A stretch of 64,000 bases of DNA from Solimonas soli DSM 21787 (GTDB lineage: Bacteria; Pseudomonadota; Gammaproteobacteria; Nevskiales; Nevskiaceae). A program made the position numbers and the translations under genes. The stretch spans positions 35,750-99,749 of the forward strand of contig NZ_AXDW01000018.1 of assembly GCF_000474945.1 (NCBI RefSeq), given 5' to 3'. Under the pieces are notes generated by a model. It ran no database searches and was not told where the DNA came from. It worked only from the letters and a program-made list of their open reading frames with translations. Shown here one piece after another: positions 1 to 9,228 of the stretch. The first letter of the stretch is position 1. Each line of letters opens with the position of its first letter.

Positions 1-519
1 ATCGCCGACGTGCACGCGGTCCTCGCTGCGCTGCAGCGGTTCCAGCAGCAGCTTGCGGCCGGAGATTTCCAGCGTCAGCTCCATCGGTTCGTGCAGGTCC
101 GGCAGCAGCGAGCCGATGCGCACGTGGAAGCCGGCCTTCTTGATCAGGCCGTACAGCGTCGCGACGTTTTCCAGGTAGAACTTGTTGCGCGTGTGGTTCT
201 CCGGCACCAGCAGCACGCCGGCGGCGCTCGGACAGACGCGCTGCATCGCCGCCTGCAGGGCCTGCACGCACAGCGACTCGAAGGCCGGATTCAGATTGTT
301 GAAGCCGCCGGGAAACAGATTGGTGTCGACCGGCGCCAGCTTGAAGCCGGCGTTGCGCAGGTCCACCGAGCTGTAGAACGGCGGCGGCGTCTTCTGCCAT
401 TGCTGGCGGAACCAGGCCTCGATGTCGGCGGCGCGCGCGAGCAGCGTCGACTCGAGCTTCAGCAGCGGGCCGGTCTGCGCCGTCAGCAGGCGCGGTACGG
501 GATGCGGGACGGTATTCAT
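1..519 (-). CDS. gshA: Glutamate-cysteine ligase, N-terminal part (cut by window edge)
   Basis: First 173 codons of a minus-strand gene whose ATG is at 519; the rest lies left of the window. The enzyme makes gamma-glutamylcysteine, the first step of glutathione synthesis, in the cytoplasm. The translation carries VDLRNAGFKLAPVDTNLFPG (about residues 45-64) followed by GFNNL, and VPENHTRNKFYLENV, which I recognise from the proteobacterial GshA family of PF08886, unrelated to E. coli GshA. The gene diverges from pilG across about 130 bases; in Pseudomonas a glutathione gene (gshB) also adjoins pilG, so gshB may follow to the left. No strong ribosome binding site is visible before the ATG. Assignment is by motif recall, without alignment. 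Confidence 0.85.
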   Translation of the reverse strand, partial: MNTVPHPVPRLLTAQTGPLLKLESTLLARAADIEAWFRQQWQKTPPPFYSSVDLRNAGFKLAPVDTNLFPGGFNNLNPAFESLCVQALQAAMQRVCPSAAGVLLVPENHTRNKFYLENVATLYGLIKKAGFHVRIGSLLPDLHEPMELTLEISGRKLLLEPLQRSEDRVHVGD

Positions 520-651
520 GGGAACGAATAGTAACGTAAGCGCGTTCGGCGGCCCGGACCGCTCGCTGGTGTGGGGACGATGGGCGCGCTCGCAAGGACT
601 GTGTTAAAAATCGCCGGAGCAGAGTTCTGCAACCGCTTGAGGGGGAAGGGA

Positions 652-1038
652 GTGTCCACAGAGGCGAATGCCACGGCCCGGGTCATGGTCATCGACGACA
701 GTCAGACCATACGCCGCACGGCCGAGACGCTGCTCGCGCGCGAGGGTTACGAGGTGGTGACGGCACAGGACGGCTTCGAAGCGCTGTCGAAGATCGCCGA
801 CCACCAGCCGGACATCATCTTCATCGACATCATGATGCCGCGGCTCGACGGCTATCAGGCCTGCGCGCTGATCAAGAACAATCCGCAGTTCCGCGCCACG
901 CCGGTCATCATGCTGAGCTCGAAGGACGGCCTGTTCGACCGCGCGCGCGGTCGCATCGTCGGCTCCGACGAATACCTCACCAAGCCGTTCACGCGCGACG
1001 AGCTGCTCGGCGCGGTGCGCGCCCACGTGCGGCGCTGA
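652..1038 (+). CDS. pilG: Twitching motility response regulator PilG
   Basis: Stand-alone receiver domain of 128 residues. The acidic pair is in VMVIDDSQTIRR, the phospho-acceptor is Asp59 (IDIMMPRLDGY) and the conserved lysine is Lys111 (YLTKPF). It closely resembles Pseudomonas PilG, including RRTAETLL and SSKDGLFDRARGRIVGSD. In that system ChpA phosphorylates it to promote type IV pilus extension through adenylate cyclase. I chose the GTG at 652 because GGGGGAAGGG lies just upstream; a longer in-frame ATG at 571 would add 27 residues unlike the family. It starts a same-strand cluster with pilI 15 bases downstream. Confidence 0.93.
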   Translation: MSTEANATARVMVIDDSQTIRRTAETLLAREGYEVVTAQDGFEALSKIADHQPDIIFIDIMMPRLDGYQACALIKNNPQFRATPVIMLSSKDGLFDRARGRIVGSDEYLTKPFTRDELLGAVRAHVRR

Positions 1039-1053
1039 TCCGCGGCGATCCCC

Positions 1054-1602
1054 ATGAGCACCGAGCTGCGGGCGCTGCGCGACGATCCTTTCGCCATCCT
1101 CGAGCGCATCGAGGAACGGCTGCAGGCGGTGCGGCTGGACAGCGCCGGCGGCCAGGCGCAGAGCTGGACCGGCCTCGGCTTCCGCCTCGGTCCGCACTGG
1201 TTCGTGGCGCCGCGCGAGGACGTCCGCGAAGTCATCGCGCCGCCGCGCACCACGCGCGTGCCGAACGCCCAGCGCTGGCTGAGCGGCCTCGCCAACGTGC
1301 GCGGCGAGCTGCTCGCCATCGTCGATCTGGCGCGCTTCTTCGGGCTGCCGATGCCGGAAAGCTCGCGCGGCCAGCGCGTGCTGGTGCTGAACTCCAAGCG
1401 CATGCCGGTCGGCCTGCTGGTCGACGAGATCGCCGGCTACCGCCAGTTCAGCGCCAGCGAGCAGCGCCACGAGATGCGCGCCGCCGCGCAGCCGTTCACG
1501 CCCTATCTGCTCGGCGCCTTCGTCCGCGAAGGCCAGCCCTGGTATGCCTTCAGCCTGCACCGTCTCGCGCAGGGCGAGGCCTTCCGCGCGGCCGCCGCAT
1601 GA
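1054..1602 (+). CDS. pilI: CheW-like adaptor of the Chp system (PilI)
   Basis: CheW-domain protein of 182 residues. Typical CheW features are the GLGFRLGPHWFVAP strand, NVRGELLAIVDLARFFG and the late VGLLVDEIAGYR segment. CheW adaptors couple a chemoreceptor to a histidine kinase at the membrane; in the pilus system PilI links PilJ to ChpA. The gene lies between pilG and chpA, as pilI does in relatives, except that the receptor gene pilJ, normally next, is absent. Start ATG at 1054 follows pilG by 15 bases. The name rests on position plus domain, since CheW paralogues are hard to tell apart by sequence. Confidence 0.85.
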   Translation: MSTELRALRDDPFAILERIEERLQAVRLDSAGGQAQSWTGLGFRLGPHWFVAPREDVREVIAPPRTTRVPNAQRWLSGLANVRGELLAIVDLARFFGLPMPESSRGQRVLVLNSKRMPVGLLVDEIAGYRQFSASEQRHEMRAAAQPFTPYLLGAFVREGQPWYAFSLHRLAQGEAFRAAAA

Positions 1603-1675
1603 GCCTGCCGACATGCCGCCGGTGGTCGGGGTCATGGCGCGCGCCACGCCCGTGCGCGGGCGAGGAGGGGCCGTG

Positions 1676-4600
1676 GTGAGCGCCCGTCTCAAGCCTTCGC
1701 CGATCAGCGGCCTGCACTGGGTGCGCGGCGAACTCGACCAGAGCGTGGCGCGCGCCCGCGCGCTGATCGAGCAGCACGTCGACAATCCGGACGAACCGCT
1801 GCCGCTGCAGCAGGCCTTCGTCGAGCTGCATCAGGTGCGCGGCACGGCGGCGATGATCCGCTGCATCGGCGCCTCGCTGCTGGCGGCCGAAATGACGGCG
1901 GGGCTGCAGGACCTGCTGCAGGGCCGCGTGCGCGACACCGAGGTGCTGTACAGCGCCCTGCTCGGCGGCACCGTGCAGCTGGCCGATTATCTGCAGGCGC
2001 TGTCCGAGGACATGGCCGACTGCGCGCTGATCATGCAGCCGGCGATCAACGAGCTGCGCCTGGCGCGCGGCCAGGCGGTGCTGACCGAATCCGAGCTGTT
2101 CGTCAGCCAGATGCAGTCTCTGGAACTGCAGCTGCCGCTGCCCGAGGGCGCCGCGGCGGCATCCGGTGCGCAGCAGCAGGCGCAGCGCTATCTCGCGGCT
2201 TTCCAGGCGTCGCTGCTGGCCTGGATCCGCAACGCGCCGGACGCGCAGACCGCCGAGGCGCGCATCGGCAAGATCGCCGAGCAGCTCGCCCGGCACGCGG
2301 CGCACGGCGACACCTACCAGCTGTGGCGCTGCGCGGCGGCGGCGATCGAGGCGCTGCTCGGCCGCGCGCTCGACAATTCGCTGGAGATCAAGCGCCTGTT
2401 CGGCCGCGCCGGCCAGCTGATGAAGCAGATCGCCGACAGCGGCGAGGAAGGCGTGCTCGGCGCGGCGCGCGAGCTGTCGCTGCAGCTGCTGTTCTGCGTC
2501 GGGCGTTCGCGCGGCCGTGGCGCACGCGTGCAGGCCCTGCGCGAGCAGTTCCAGCTCGAAGCCTACCTGCCGGACGGCCACGAGCTCGACGCGCGCCGGC
2601 GCCGCATCCACGGGCCGAGCACTTCGCTGCTGGCCAAGGTCTCCGACGAAATCCGCGCCGATTTCACGCGCGTCAAGGATCACATCGACCTCGTCGTGCG
2701 CGCCGGCGGCGACAGTGCCGACGGTTTCGCCGACACGCGCCGGAGCCTGCAGCGCATCGCCGACGTGCTCGGCGCGCTCGGCCTGCGCATGCTGCAGCAG
2801 ACCGTGGTCAACCAGGCGCGCGCGCTCGAGCAGCTCGGTGCCGGCGCCCAGCTGGCGCAGTGGCTGGCGCTCGCCGAATCGATCCTGCGCGTCGAGAACT
2901 CGCTCGAGGACGCGCTGTTCCGCCAGCTGCGGCCGGCCGACGATCGCCCGGAGCTGGTCGAGGACACGCCGACGCCGCGCGACTACGCCGAGGGCGTGCA
3001 CGCGCTGTATCGCGAGTCGCTGGTCAACCTCGCGCGCGTCAAGCAGAGCGTCGACGAATTCCTCAAGAACGGCGCGACCGCCGACCTGCCGGATGCCGTG
3101 CTGCTGGTCGACGAGGTCGCCGCCGGCTTCGAAATCCTGCGGCACCAGCGCGTCGCCGAGAGCGTGCGGCGCCTGCGCCGCTTCGTCGCCAGCCCGCAGT
3201 TCGCGCGCCTGCGCGAAGGGCACGGCCTGCCGGAGCGCTTCGCCGACACCATCGCCGCGCTCGAGTACTACATCGAGGCCGAGCGCGACGATTCGCCGCT
3301 GACCGAAGTCCTGCCCGGGCAGATCGAGAGCTTCCTCGATGCGATCGGCGCGTGCGTCGCCGCGCTGGAAGCGCCGGCCGCGGCCGGCGTTGCGCTGCGC
3401 GCCGAAGCCGAACCCGAAGCGCTCGCCGCGCCGCCGGCCGAAGCCGCCGGCGAGCTTGCCGGCGCGCCGCCCGAGGCGCCGGCGGCGGTCGCCGACCAGG
3501 CGCGCGAGGACATCGACGACGAGATTCGCGAGATCTTCCTCGAGGAAGCCGGCGAAGTGCTGGCGACGCTGCGCGACACGCTGCCGCTGTGGGTGCGCGA
3601 TGCGCGCGACCGCGAGCGCCTGACGACGATCCGCCGCAGCTTCCACACTCTCAAGGGCAGCGGGCGCACGGTCGGCGCCAATGTGCTCGGCGAGTTCGCC
3701 TGGACCATCGAATCGCTGCTCAATCGCTGCCTCGACGGCTCGGTGACCACCTCGCCCGGCATCGTCAAGCTGGTCGGCGAGGCCGTCGAGCTGCTCCCGG
3801 GCCTGATCGCGGCTTTCCGCGACGGCCAGGAGGCCGACGGCGCCGCCGATGCGCTCGCCGCGCGCGCCCGCGAATACGCCGAAGGACGCGACCCCGACGC
3901 CGGCGCCGAACCGGACATGGCGGCGATCTTCCGCGACGATGCCCGCGAGAAGCTGGGCGAGGTGCGCGACTGGCTGTCGCGGCTCGATCACCATCAGCTG
4001 CGCCATCCGATCGACGAGGTCGCGGTGCGCGCCTTCCATACCCTGCGCGGTTCCGCGCGCATCGTCGACGCGGCGGCGATCAGCGAGCTGGCCGGCGCGC
4101 TCGAACTCTGGCTCGAGCGCCAGATCGAGGCCGACGGCCTGCTCGACGACGCGGCGCTGAGCCTGATCGAGGCGGCGACCGACGCGCTCGGCAAATGGAG
4201 CGAGCAGGTCGGCAGCAAGGCGGCGCAGCAGCAGGACGCGCGCCTGTGGCTGGAGCAGATCGAATCCCTGCAGGGCAGCGTCGACCGTCTGCACGACGAC
4301 GACGAGTCGCGCCAGCTCGCCGAGATCTTTGCCGGCGAGGCCTTCGATCTCGTGCAGAAGGCGGAGGGCCTGATCGCCGCCTGGGCCCGGGCGCCGGACG
4401 ATCGTCGCGCGCGTCAGGACCTCAAGGTCGTCTTCCACACCCTGACCGGCGCCGCCCTCATGGCCGAGTGCCGGGCGGTCGGCAACGTGGCGCGCGCGCT
4501 GCTGCGGCGCGTCGACGAGGCGATCGCCGAGCCGGTCCTGCCCACGGCCGCCGCCTTCGCGGCGCTCAATGATTTCTGCGAAGGCATCTATCAGCAGCTC

Positions 4601-7600
4601 GACGCCTATCGCGACGGCAAGCTGCACGGCGACGGCGCCGAGCTCGTCGCGCGCATCGCGGCGCTGCGCTGGGATGCGGCCGCCGAGGCGCCGGCGCCGC
4701 AGCACGCCACGCCGCCGGCGCCCGTGCCGGACAGCACGGCATCGGTGATGGCGGACGTCGTCGAATCGCTGAGCTACGCCGCCGACAGCGAGGTCATCGA
4801 CATGCCGCCGGTCGCCGAGGCGGAGGCGCCGCAGCCGGATCTGCTCGGCGCGCCGGCACCGGTGCCGCCGGCGCTGTACGCGGTCGCCGAGCACGGTCTC
4901 GATCCGGAACTGCTCAACATCTTCATCCAGGAAGCCGAGGAACTGCTCGAAGCCTACGACGGCTGCAGCGCCGCGCTCGAGCGCGATGCGCGCGACGGCG
5001 CTGCGCTGGACGAGCTGCGCCGCCTGCTGCACACCCTGAAGGGCAGTGCGCGGGTCGCCGGCATCCAGGCGATCGGCGAAGTCGCGCACCGGCTCGAAGG
5101 CCTGCTCGCCGCGCACGAGGTCGCCGCGCTGAGCTCGCGCCTGCAACTTGCCGGCGACCACCTGCATTACGCGATCGACGGTCTGCGCCGTGGCCAGCTG
5201 CCGGAGCTGCAGGACCTGCTCGCCGCGCTGGAACCGTCGGTGCCGGCCCGCGTAGAGCCACCGCCGGCCGAGGCCGATGCGCAAGTGCCGGCCGACGGCA
5301 TCGCCGTAGGACTCGACGAAGCCGTCGCGCCGCCGGTGGCGGAGCCGCCGTACATCGCGGTGCCGCCCGCCGCGACGGTCGCGACGCCAATCCCGACGTC
5401 AATCCCGACACCGTTCGCGAGCGCGCCGCCGCCGGCAGCGGCGGGCGACGAGCGGAACGCGGCGGCGCTGGATGCCGATCTCGTGCAGATCTTCGGCGGC
5501 GAAGCCGTCGAGCTGCTCGAACAGCTCGAACAGGCTTTCGCGCGCTGGCAGGCGGTGCCCGCGCAGACCGGGCCGGCGCAGGACATGCAGCGCGCGCTGC
5601 ACACGCTCAAGGGCGGTGCGCGCATGGCCGGCCTGTTCGCCATGGGCGACGCCGCGCACGATCTCGAGACGCGGCTGACGGCGCTGGAGGCCTCCGGTCC
5701 CGTGCATGCCGAGGCGCTGGCGCCGGTCGGCGAGGCCGTGGCGCAGCTGCGGCACATGACCGACCGCCTGGAGCGCGGCGATTTCAGCGGCCTGCTGCAC
5801 GCCGGCAAGGCCGCGGCGCCGGTCGCGGCGCTGGCGACGCCGGCCGCCAGCGGTCTCTGGGATCCGGAACTGTTCTGGCGGCCGGACGAGGACAGCGAGC
5901 GCGAGGTGGCGCTCAAGCGCGAGACGGCGCGCGTGCCGGTCGAGGCGCTCGACCGCATGCTCAACGAGGCCGGCGAAATCTCGATCTACCGCTCGCGTCT
6001 CGACGAACACAACAGCGGCATGCAGGCGCAGCTCGCCGAAATGGCGCAGACCGTCGCGCGCATCCGCGAGCAGCTGCGCCAGCTCGACATCGAGACCGAC
6101 GCGCAGATCGCCGCGCGCGGCCTGATCAGCGCCGAGCACAGCGACCGCTACGCCGGCGAGTTCGATCCGCTGGAAATGGACCGCTACACGCGCATGCAGG
6201 AACTGTCGCGCGCGTTGTCCGAATCGGTCGGCGACCTCGCCGCGGTGCATGCCGCCATGGACGGTTTCGCGGCCGGCGCGGCGACGCTGCTGCAGCAGCA
6301 GGGGCGCGTCAACACCGAAGTGCAGCAGGGCCTGATGCGCACGCTGATGGTGCCGTTCTCGCGCCAGATGGCGCGCCTGCAGCGTGTCGTGCAGCAGACC
6401 GCGATCGAGAACGGCAAGCGCGCCGACGTGGTGTTCTCCGGCGCCGAGGCCGAGCTCGACCGCAATGTGCTGGAGCGCATGACCGCGCCGCTCGAACACC
6501 TGCTGCGCAACGCCGTCGTGCACGGCATCGAAACGCCGGACCTGCGCGCGGCGCGCGGCAAGCCGGCGACCGGCCAGATCCAGATCAACCTGTGGCGCGA
6601 GGGCACGCAGCTCTACGTCGAGGTGCGCGACGACGGCGCCGGACTCGACTACGACGCGATCCGCGCCACGGCGATCAAGCGCGGACTGATGCCGGCCGAC
6701 GCCAATGTCGCCGACGAACAGGCGGCGCAGTTCATCTTCATGCCGGGCTTCTCCACGGCGCGCACCCTGACCCAGGACGCCGGGCGCGGCGTCGGCATGG
6801 ACGTGGTCGCCGCCGAGGTCAAGCAGCTCGGCGGCACGCTGGAGCTGTCGTCCGAGAGCGGACGCGGCGCGCGCTTCCTGGTGCGCCTGCCGCTGAACCT
6901 GGCGCTGTCGCAGGCGCTGCTGGTCGAGGCGGCCGGCGAAACCTACGCGGTGCCGCTGTCGAGCATCGAGGGCATCGTGCGCATTGCGCGCGAGCGGCTC
7001 GCCGACCACTACGCCGAGCAGGGACCGCTGTTCAACTACGGCGGCGCCGGCTATCGCGTGCGCGAGCTGGCCGCCTTCCTCGGCAGCGAACGCGGCACGA
7101 CGACGCCGGACAGCAAGACCGTCAACGCCATCCTCGTGCGCCTGCCGGAAGGCATCGGTGCCGGCGATCGCCGCTATGCGGTGGTCGTCGATGCGTTGCT
7201 CGGCAACCGCGAGATCGTCTCCAAGGCGGTCGGTCCGCAGGTCAGCAGCGTGCCCGGCATCAGCGGCGCGACCATCCTCGCCGACGGCCGCGCGGTGCTG
7301 ATTCTCGATGTCGCCGAACTGGCGCAGGACGCCGCGCGCCGCGCGCTGCGTTCGGCCGCGAGCGGCGCGTCGCCGGCACCGGCGGCGGCGACGCGCGGCC
7401 TGGTCATGGTCGTCGACGACTCGCTGACCATCCGCCGCGTCACCGAACGCCTGCTGACGCGCCAGGGCTACACGGTCGTCACCGCCAAGGACGGCCTCGA
7501 CGCCATGGCGCAGCTGCAGAGCGAGACGCCGGCGGCGATCCTGCTCGACATCGAGATGCCGCGCGCCGACGGCTTCGAGGTCGCCGCCTACGTGCGCAAC

Positions 7601-7762
7601 AGCGAGCGCATCCGCGCGACGCCGATCATCATGATCACCTCGCGTTCGGGCGAGAAGCATCGCGAGCGCGCGCGTTCGCTCGGCGTCGACCGCTACCTGA
7701 TCAAGCCGTACCAGGAAGAGCAGCTCCTCAACGAACTGCGCGGCGTCCTGCACGAGGCATGA
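1676..7762 (+). CDS. chpA: Hybrid chemosensory histidine kinase ChpA (multi-Hpt CheA)
   Basis: CheA-type kinase of 2028 residues that should drive type IV pilus (twitching) signalling at the inner membrane. Candidate phosphotransfer histidines are His657 (FHTLKGSG), His788 (FHTLRGSAR), His921 (FHTLTGAAL, degenerate), His1119 (LHTLKGSAR) and His1309 (LHTLKGGAR), plus a diverged N-terminal one at His52 (LHQVRGTAAM). Ala/Pro-rich linkers separate them. The C-terminal third has a CheA dimerisation region, an ATPase domain (LLRNAVVHGIE, DDGAGLD, GRGVGMDVV), a CheW-like domain and a receiver with acceptor Asp1958 (LLDIEMPRADG). I chose GTG 1676 because GAGGAGG ends 7 bases upstream and ChpA proteins begin just before the xLxWVxGEL helix (here LHWVRGEL). 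ATGs at 1613 and 1634 are alternatives. Confidence 0.93.
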   Translation: MSARLKPSPISGLHWVRGELDQSVARARALIEQHVDNPDEPLPLQQAFVELHQVRGTAAMIRCIGASLLAAEMTAGLQDLLQGRVRDTEVLYSALLGGTVQLADYLQALSEDMADCALIMQPAINELRLARGQAVLTESELFVSQMQSLELQLPLPEGAAAASGAQQQAQRYLAAFQASLLAWIRNAPDAQTAEARIGKIAEQLARHAAHGDTYQLWRCAAAAIEALLGRALDNSLEIKRLFGRAGQLMKQIADSGEEGVLGAARELSLQLLFCVGRSRGRGARVQALREQFQLEAYLPDGHELDARRRRIHGPSTSLLAKVSDEIRADFTRVKDHIDLVVRAGGDSADGFADTRRSLQRIADVLGALGLRMLQQTVVNQARALEQLGAGAQLAQWLALAESILRVENSLEDALFRQLRPADDRPELVEDTPTPRDYAEGVHALYRESLVNLARVKQSVDEFLKNGATADLPDAVLLVDEVAAGFEILRHQRVAESVRRLRRFVASPQFARLREGHGLPERFADTIAALEYYIEAERDDSPLTEVLPGQIESFLDAIGACVAALEAPAAAGVALRAEAEPEALAAPPAEAAGELAGAPPEAPAAVADQAREDIDDEIREIFLEEAGEVLATLRDTLPLWVRDARDRERLTTIRRSFHTLKGSGRTVGANVLGEFAWTIESLLNRCLDGSVTTSPGIVKLVGEAVELLPGLIAAFRDGQEADGAADALAARAREYAEGRDPDAGAEPDMAAIFRDDAREKLGEVRDWLSRLDHHQLRHPIDEVAVRAFHTLRGSARIVDAAAISELAGALELWLERQIEADGLLDDAALSLIEAATDALGKWSEQVGSKAAQQQDARLWLEQIESLQGSVDRLHDDDESRQLAEIFAGEAFDLVQKAEGLIAAWARAPDDRRARQDLKVVFHTLTGAALMAECRAVGNVARALLRRVDEAIAEPVLPTAAAFAALNDFCEGIYQQLDAYRDGKLHGDGAELVARIAALRWDAAAEAPAPQHATPPAPVPDSTASVMADVVESLSYAADSEVIDMPPVAEAEAPQPDLLGAPAPVPPALYAVAEHGLDPELLNIFIQEAEELLEAYDGCSAALERDARDGAALDELRRLLHTLKGSARVAGIQAIGEVAHRLEGLLAAHEVAALSSRLQLAGDHLHYAIDGLRRGQLPELQDLLAALEPSVPARVEPPPAEADAQVPADGIAVGLDEAVAPPVAEPPYIAVPPAATVATPIPTSIPTPFASAPPPAAAGDERNAAALDADLVQIFGGEAVELLEQLEQAFARWQAVPAQTGPAQDMQRALHTLKGGARMAGLFAMGDAAHDLETRLTALEASGPVHAEALAPVGEAVAQLRHMTDRLERGDFSGLLHAGKAAAPVAALATPAASGLWDPELFWRPDEDSEREVALKRETARVPVEALDRMLNEAGEISIYRSRLDEHNSGMQAQLAEMAQTVARIREQLRQLDIETDAQIAARGLISAEHSDRYAGEFDPLEMDRYTRMQELSRALSESVGDLAAVHAAMDGFAAGAATLLQQQGRVNTEVQQGLMRTLMVPFSRQMARLQRVVQQTAIENGKRADVVFSGAEAELDRNVLERMTAPLEHLLRNAVVHGIETPDLRAARGKPATGQIQINLWREGTQLYVEVRDDGAGLDYDAIRATAIKRGLMPADANVADEQAAQFIFMPGFSTARTLTQDAGRGVGMDVVAAEVKQLGGTLELSSESGRGARFLVRLPLNLALSQALLVEAAGETYAVPLSSIEGIVRIARERLADHYAEQGPLFNYGGAGYRVRELAAFLGSERGTTTPDSKTVNAILVRLPEGIGAGDRRYAVVVDALLGNREIVSKAVGPQVSSVPGISGATILADGRAVLILDVAELAQDAARRALRSAASGASPAPAAATRGLVMVVDDSLTIRRVTERLLTRQGYTVVTAKDGLDAMAQLQSETPAAILLDIEMPRADGFEVAAYVRNSERIRATPIIMITSRSGEKHRERARSLGVDRYLIKPYQEEQLLNELRGVLHEA

Positions 7763-7764
7763 TC

Positions 7765-8259
7765 ATGGACACCCCGACATCATCGACGGCCGGCAAGACG
7801 CAGCTTTACGCGGTGCTCATCTCTCTGGCCGGCGACACCCTGCTGCTGCCGAACCTCGCGATCGCCGAGGTGGTGGCGCGCGACGCGGTGCAGCCGGCGG
7901 CGCAGCTGCCGCCGTGGCTGGCCGGCTATCTGGAGCACGGCGGCCGGCGTCTGCCGGTGCTGCGCTTCGAGCGTCTGAACGGCGGTGGCGCCGCGGCCGA
8001 CGCGCGTCGCGAGCGCGTCGTCATCGTCAACACCCTGGGCCGGCATCTGCCGTCCGGACAGTTCGCCATGGTCACGCAGACCTATCCGCACCTGGTGACA
8101 CTGAACCGCGCGGCGCTGCAGCCGCTGCCGCTGCGCGACGGCGACCGTGCCGAACTGCTGCTGGCGCGCGTGCGCGTCGCCAGCCACGAGGCGCTGATCC
8201 CCGATCTCGATCGCGTCGAACTCGAGATCGCCCGCGCCCTCGCGGCCGCGCCGGCATGA
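7765..8259 (+). CDS. chpC: Second CheW-like protein of the Chp cluster (ChpC-like)
   Basis: Small CheW-domain protein of 164 residues directly behind chpA, as ChpC is in Pseudomonas and Xylella. It keeps the LPNLAIAEVV and HGGRRLPVLRFERL strands but is diverged. ChpC is thought to couple extra receptors to ChpA. GAGG at 7754-7757 is 7 bases before the ATG at 7765; an ATG at 7759 overlapping the chpA stop would add two residues. The 3' end overlaps the next gene by ATGA, so translational coupling with the metal exporter is likely. Confidence 0.72.
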   Translation: MDTPTSSTAGKTQLYAVLISLAGDTLLLPNLAIAEVVARDAVQPAAQLPPWLAGYLEHGGRRLPVLRFERLNGGGAAADARRERVVIVNTLGRHLPSGQFAMVTQTYPHLVTLNRAALQPLPLRDGDRAELLLARVRVASHEALIPDLDRVELEIARALAAAPA

Positions 8260-9173
8260 GCCGAGCCGGCGCGGGCGACGCCGCACGCTACGCGCTGCTG
8301 TCGATCGTCACCGCGGTGGCGACGATGCTGCTCAAGTTCGGCGCCTGGCGCATCAGCGGCTCGGTCGGCCTGCTGTCCGACGCGTTCGAATCCCTGGTCA
8401 ATCTCGGCGCCGCCGTCGTCGCCTTCCTGACCCTGCGTCTGGCCGCGCAGCCGCCGGACCACGAGCATGCCTTCGGGCATGGCAAGGCCGAGTATTTTTC
8501 CAGCGGCTTCGAAGGCGCGCTGATCTTCCTCGCCGCGCTCGGCATCGTCTGCGCGGCCTGGCCGCGCCTGCTGCATCCGCAGCCGCTCGAACAGACCGGC
8601 TTCGGCCTGATGGTCGCGGTGGTTGCGGCGCTGCTCAACCTGGCCGTGGCGCGCCTGCTGCTGCGCGTCGGCCGCGAGCGGCGTTCGCCGGCGCTCGAGG
8701 CCGACGGCCGCCATCTGCTGAGCGACGTCTGGACCACGGCGGGCATCGTCGTCGCGGTCGGCGTGGTGGCGCTGACCGGCTGGCTGCGGCTCGACGCGCT
8801 GATCGCGATCGCCGTGGCGCTCTATCTCCTGTGGACCGGCGCGCGCCTGCTGCGCGAGGCCGCCGGCGGCTTGATGGATCGCGCCTGGCCGGCCGCCGAG
8901 CGCGCCAGGCTCGAGCAGGTGCTCGACGGCTATCGTGCCGAGGGCATCGCCTTTCACGCCATCCGCACGCGCATGTCCGGCAGCCATCGCTTCGTGAGCC
9001 TGCACGTGCTGGTGCCGGGCGCCTGGTCGGTGCAGCACGGCCACGATCTGGTCGAGCGCCTGGAAGTCGAGCTGGCCGGCCATCTCGGACCGCTGGCGGT
9101 GTTCACGCACCTGGAGCCGATCGAGGACCCGGCCGCCCAGGACGAGCACCGCCTCGAGCGCGACGCGCCGTGA
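8256..9173 (+). CDS. Cation diffusion facilitator (CDF) metal exporter
   Basis: Inner-membrane protein of 305 residues that would export divalent metal (Zn, Fe, Mn, Co or Cd) in exchange for protons. Family signatures: SDAFESLVNLGAA in the second helix, HEHAFGHGKAEYFSS in the following loop, and HLLSDVWTTAGIVV, the HxxxD metal site of the fifth helix. A cytoplasmic C-terminal domain follows, with SHRFVSLHVLVPG and a late THLEP. Size fits the family. The start overlaps the chpC stop (ATGA). It may be only a passenger of the pilus chemosensory operon. The substrate cannot be told from the sequence. Confidence 0.9.
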   Translation: MSRAGAGDAARYALLSIVTAVATMLLKFGAWRISGSVGLLSDAFESLVNLGAAVVAFLTLRLAAQPPDHEHAFGHGKAEYFSSGFEGALIFLAALGIVCAAWPRLLHPQPLEQTGFGLMVAVVAALLNLAVARLLLRVGRERRSPALEADGRHLLSDVWTTAGIVVAVGVVALTGWLRLDALIAIAVALYLLWTGARLLREAAGGLMDRAWPAAERARLEQVLDGYRAEGIAFHAIRTRMSGSHRFVSLHVLVPGAWSVQHGHDLVERLEVELAGHLGPLAVFTHLEPIEDPAAQDEHRLERDAP

Positions 9174-9228
9174 AGGGCGCGGTCTGTCTACAATGCCGAC
9201 GGACGCTTTCCACCACAAAGCAGCGATC

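Noticed and set aside
10..531. Plus-strand frame over the left edge
   Set aside because: The minus strand reads as the start of GshA with conserved motifs.
1550..5284. Minus-strand open frame of 1244 codons opposite chpA
   Set aside because: Shadow of a high-GC gene: Arg/Ala/Gly/Gln-rich low-complexity product, no domains, while the plus strand encodes a complete ChpA.
5399..7753. Minus-strand 784-codon frame opposite the kinase core of chpA
   Set aside because: Antisense shadow; the plus strand carries clear CheA, CheW and receiver motifs.
9189..9194. TACAAT as a separate promoter for the LuxR gene
   Set aside because: No -35 match at the right distance; used only as weak support for the start choice.
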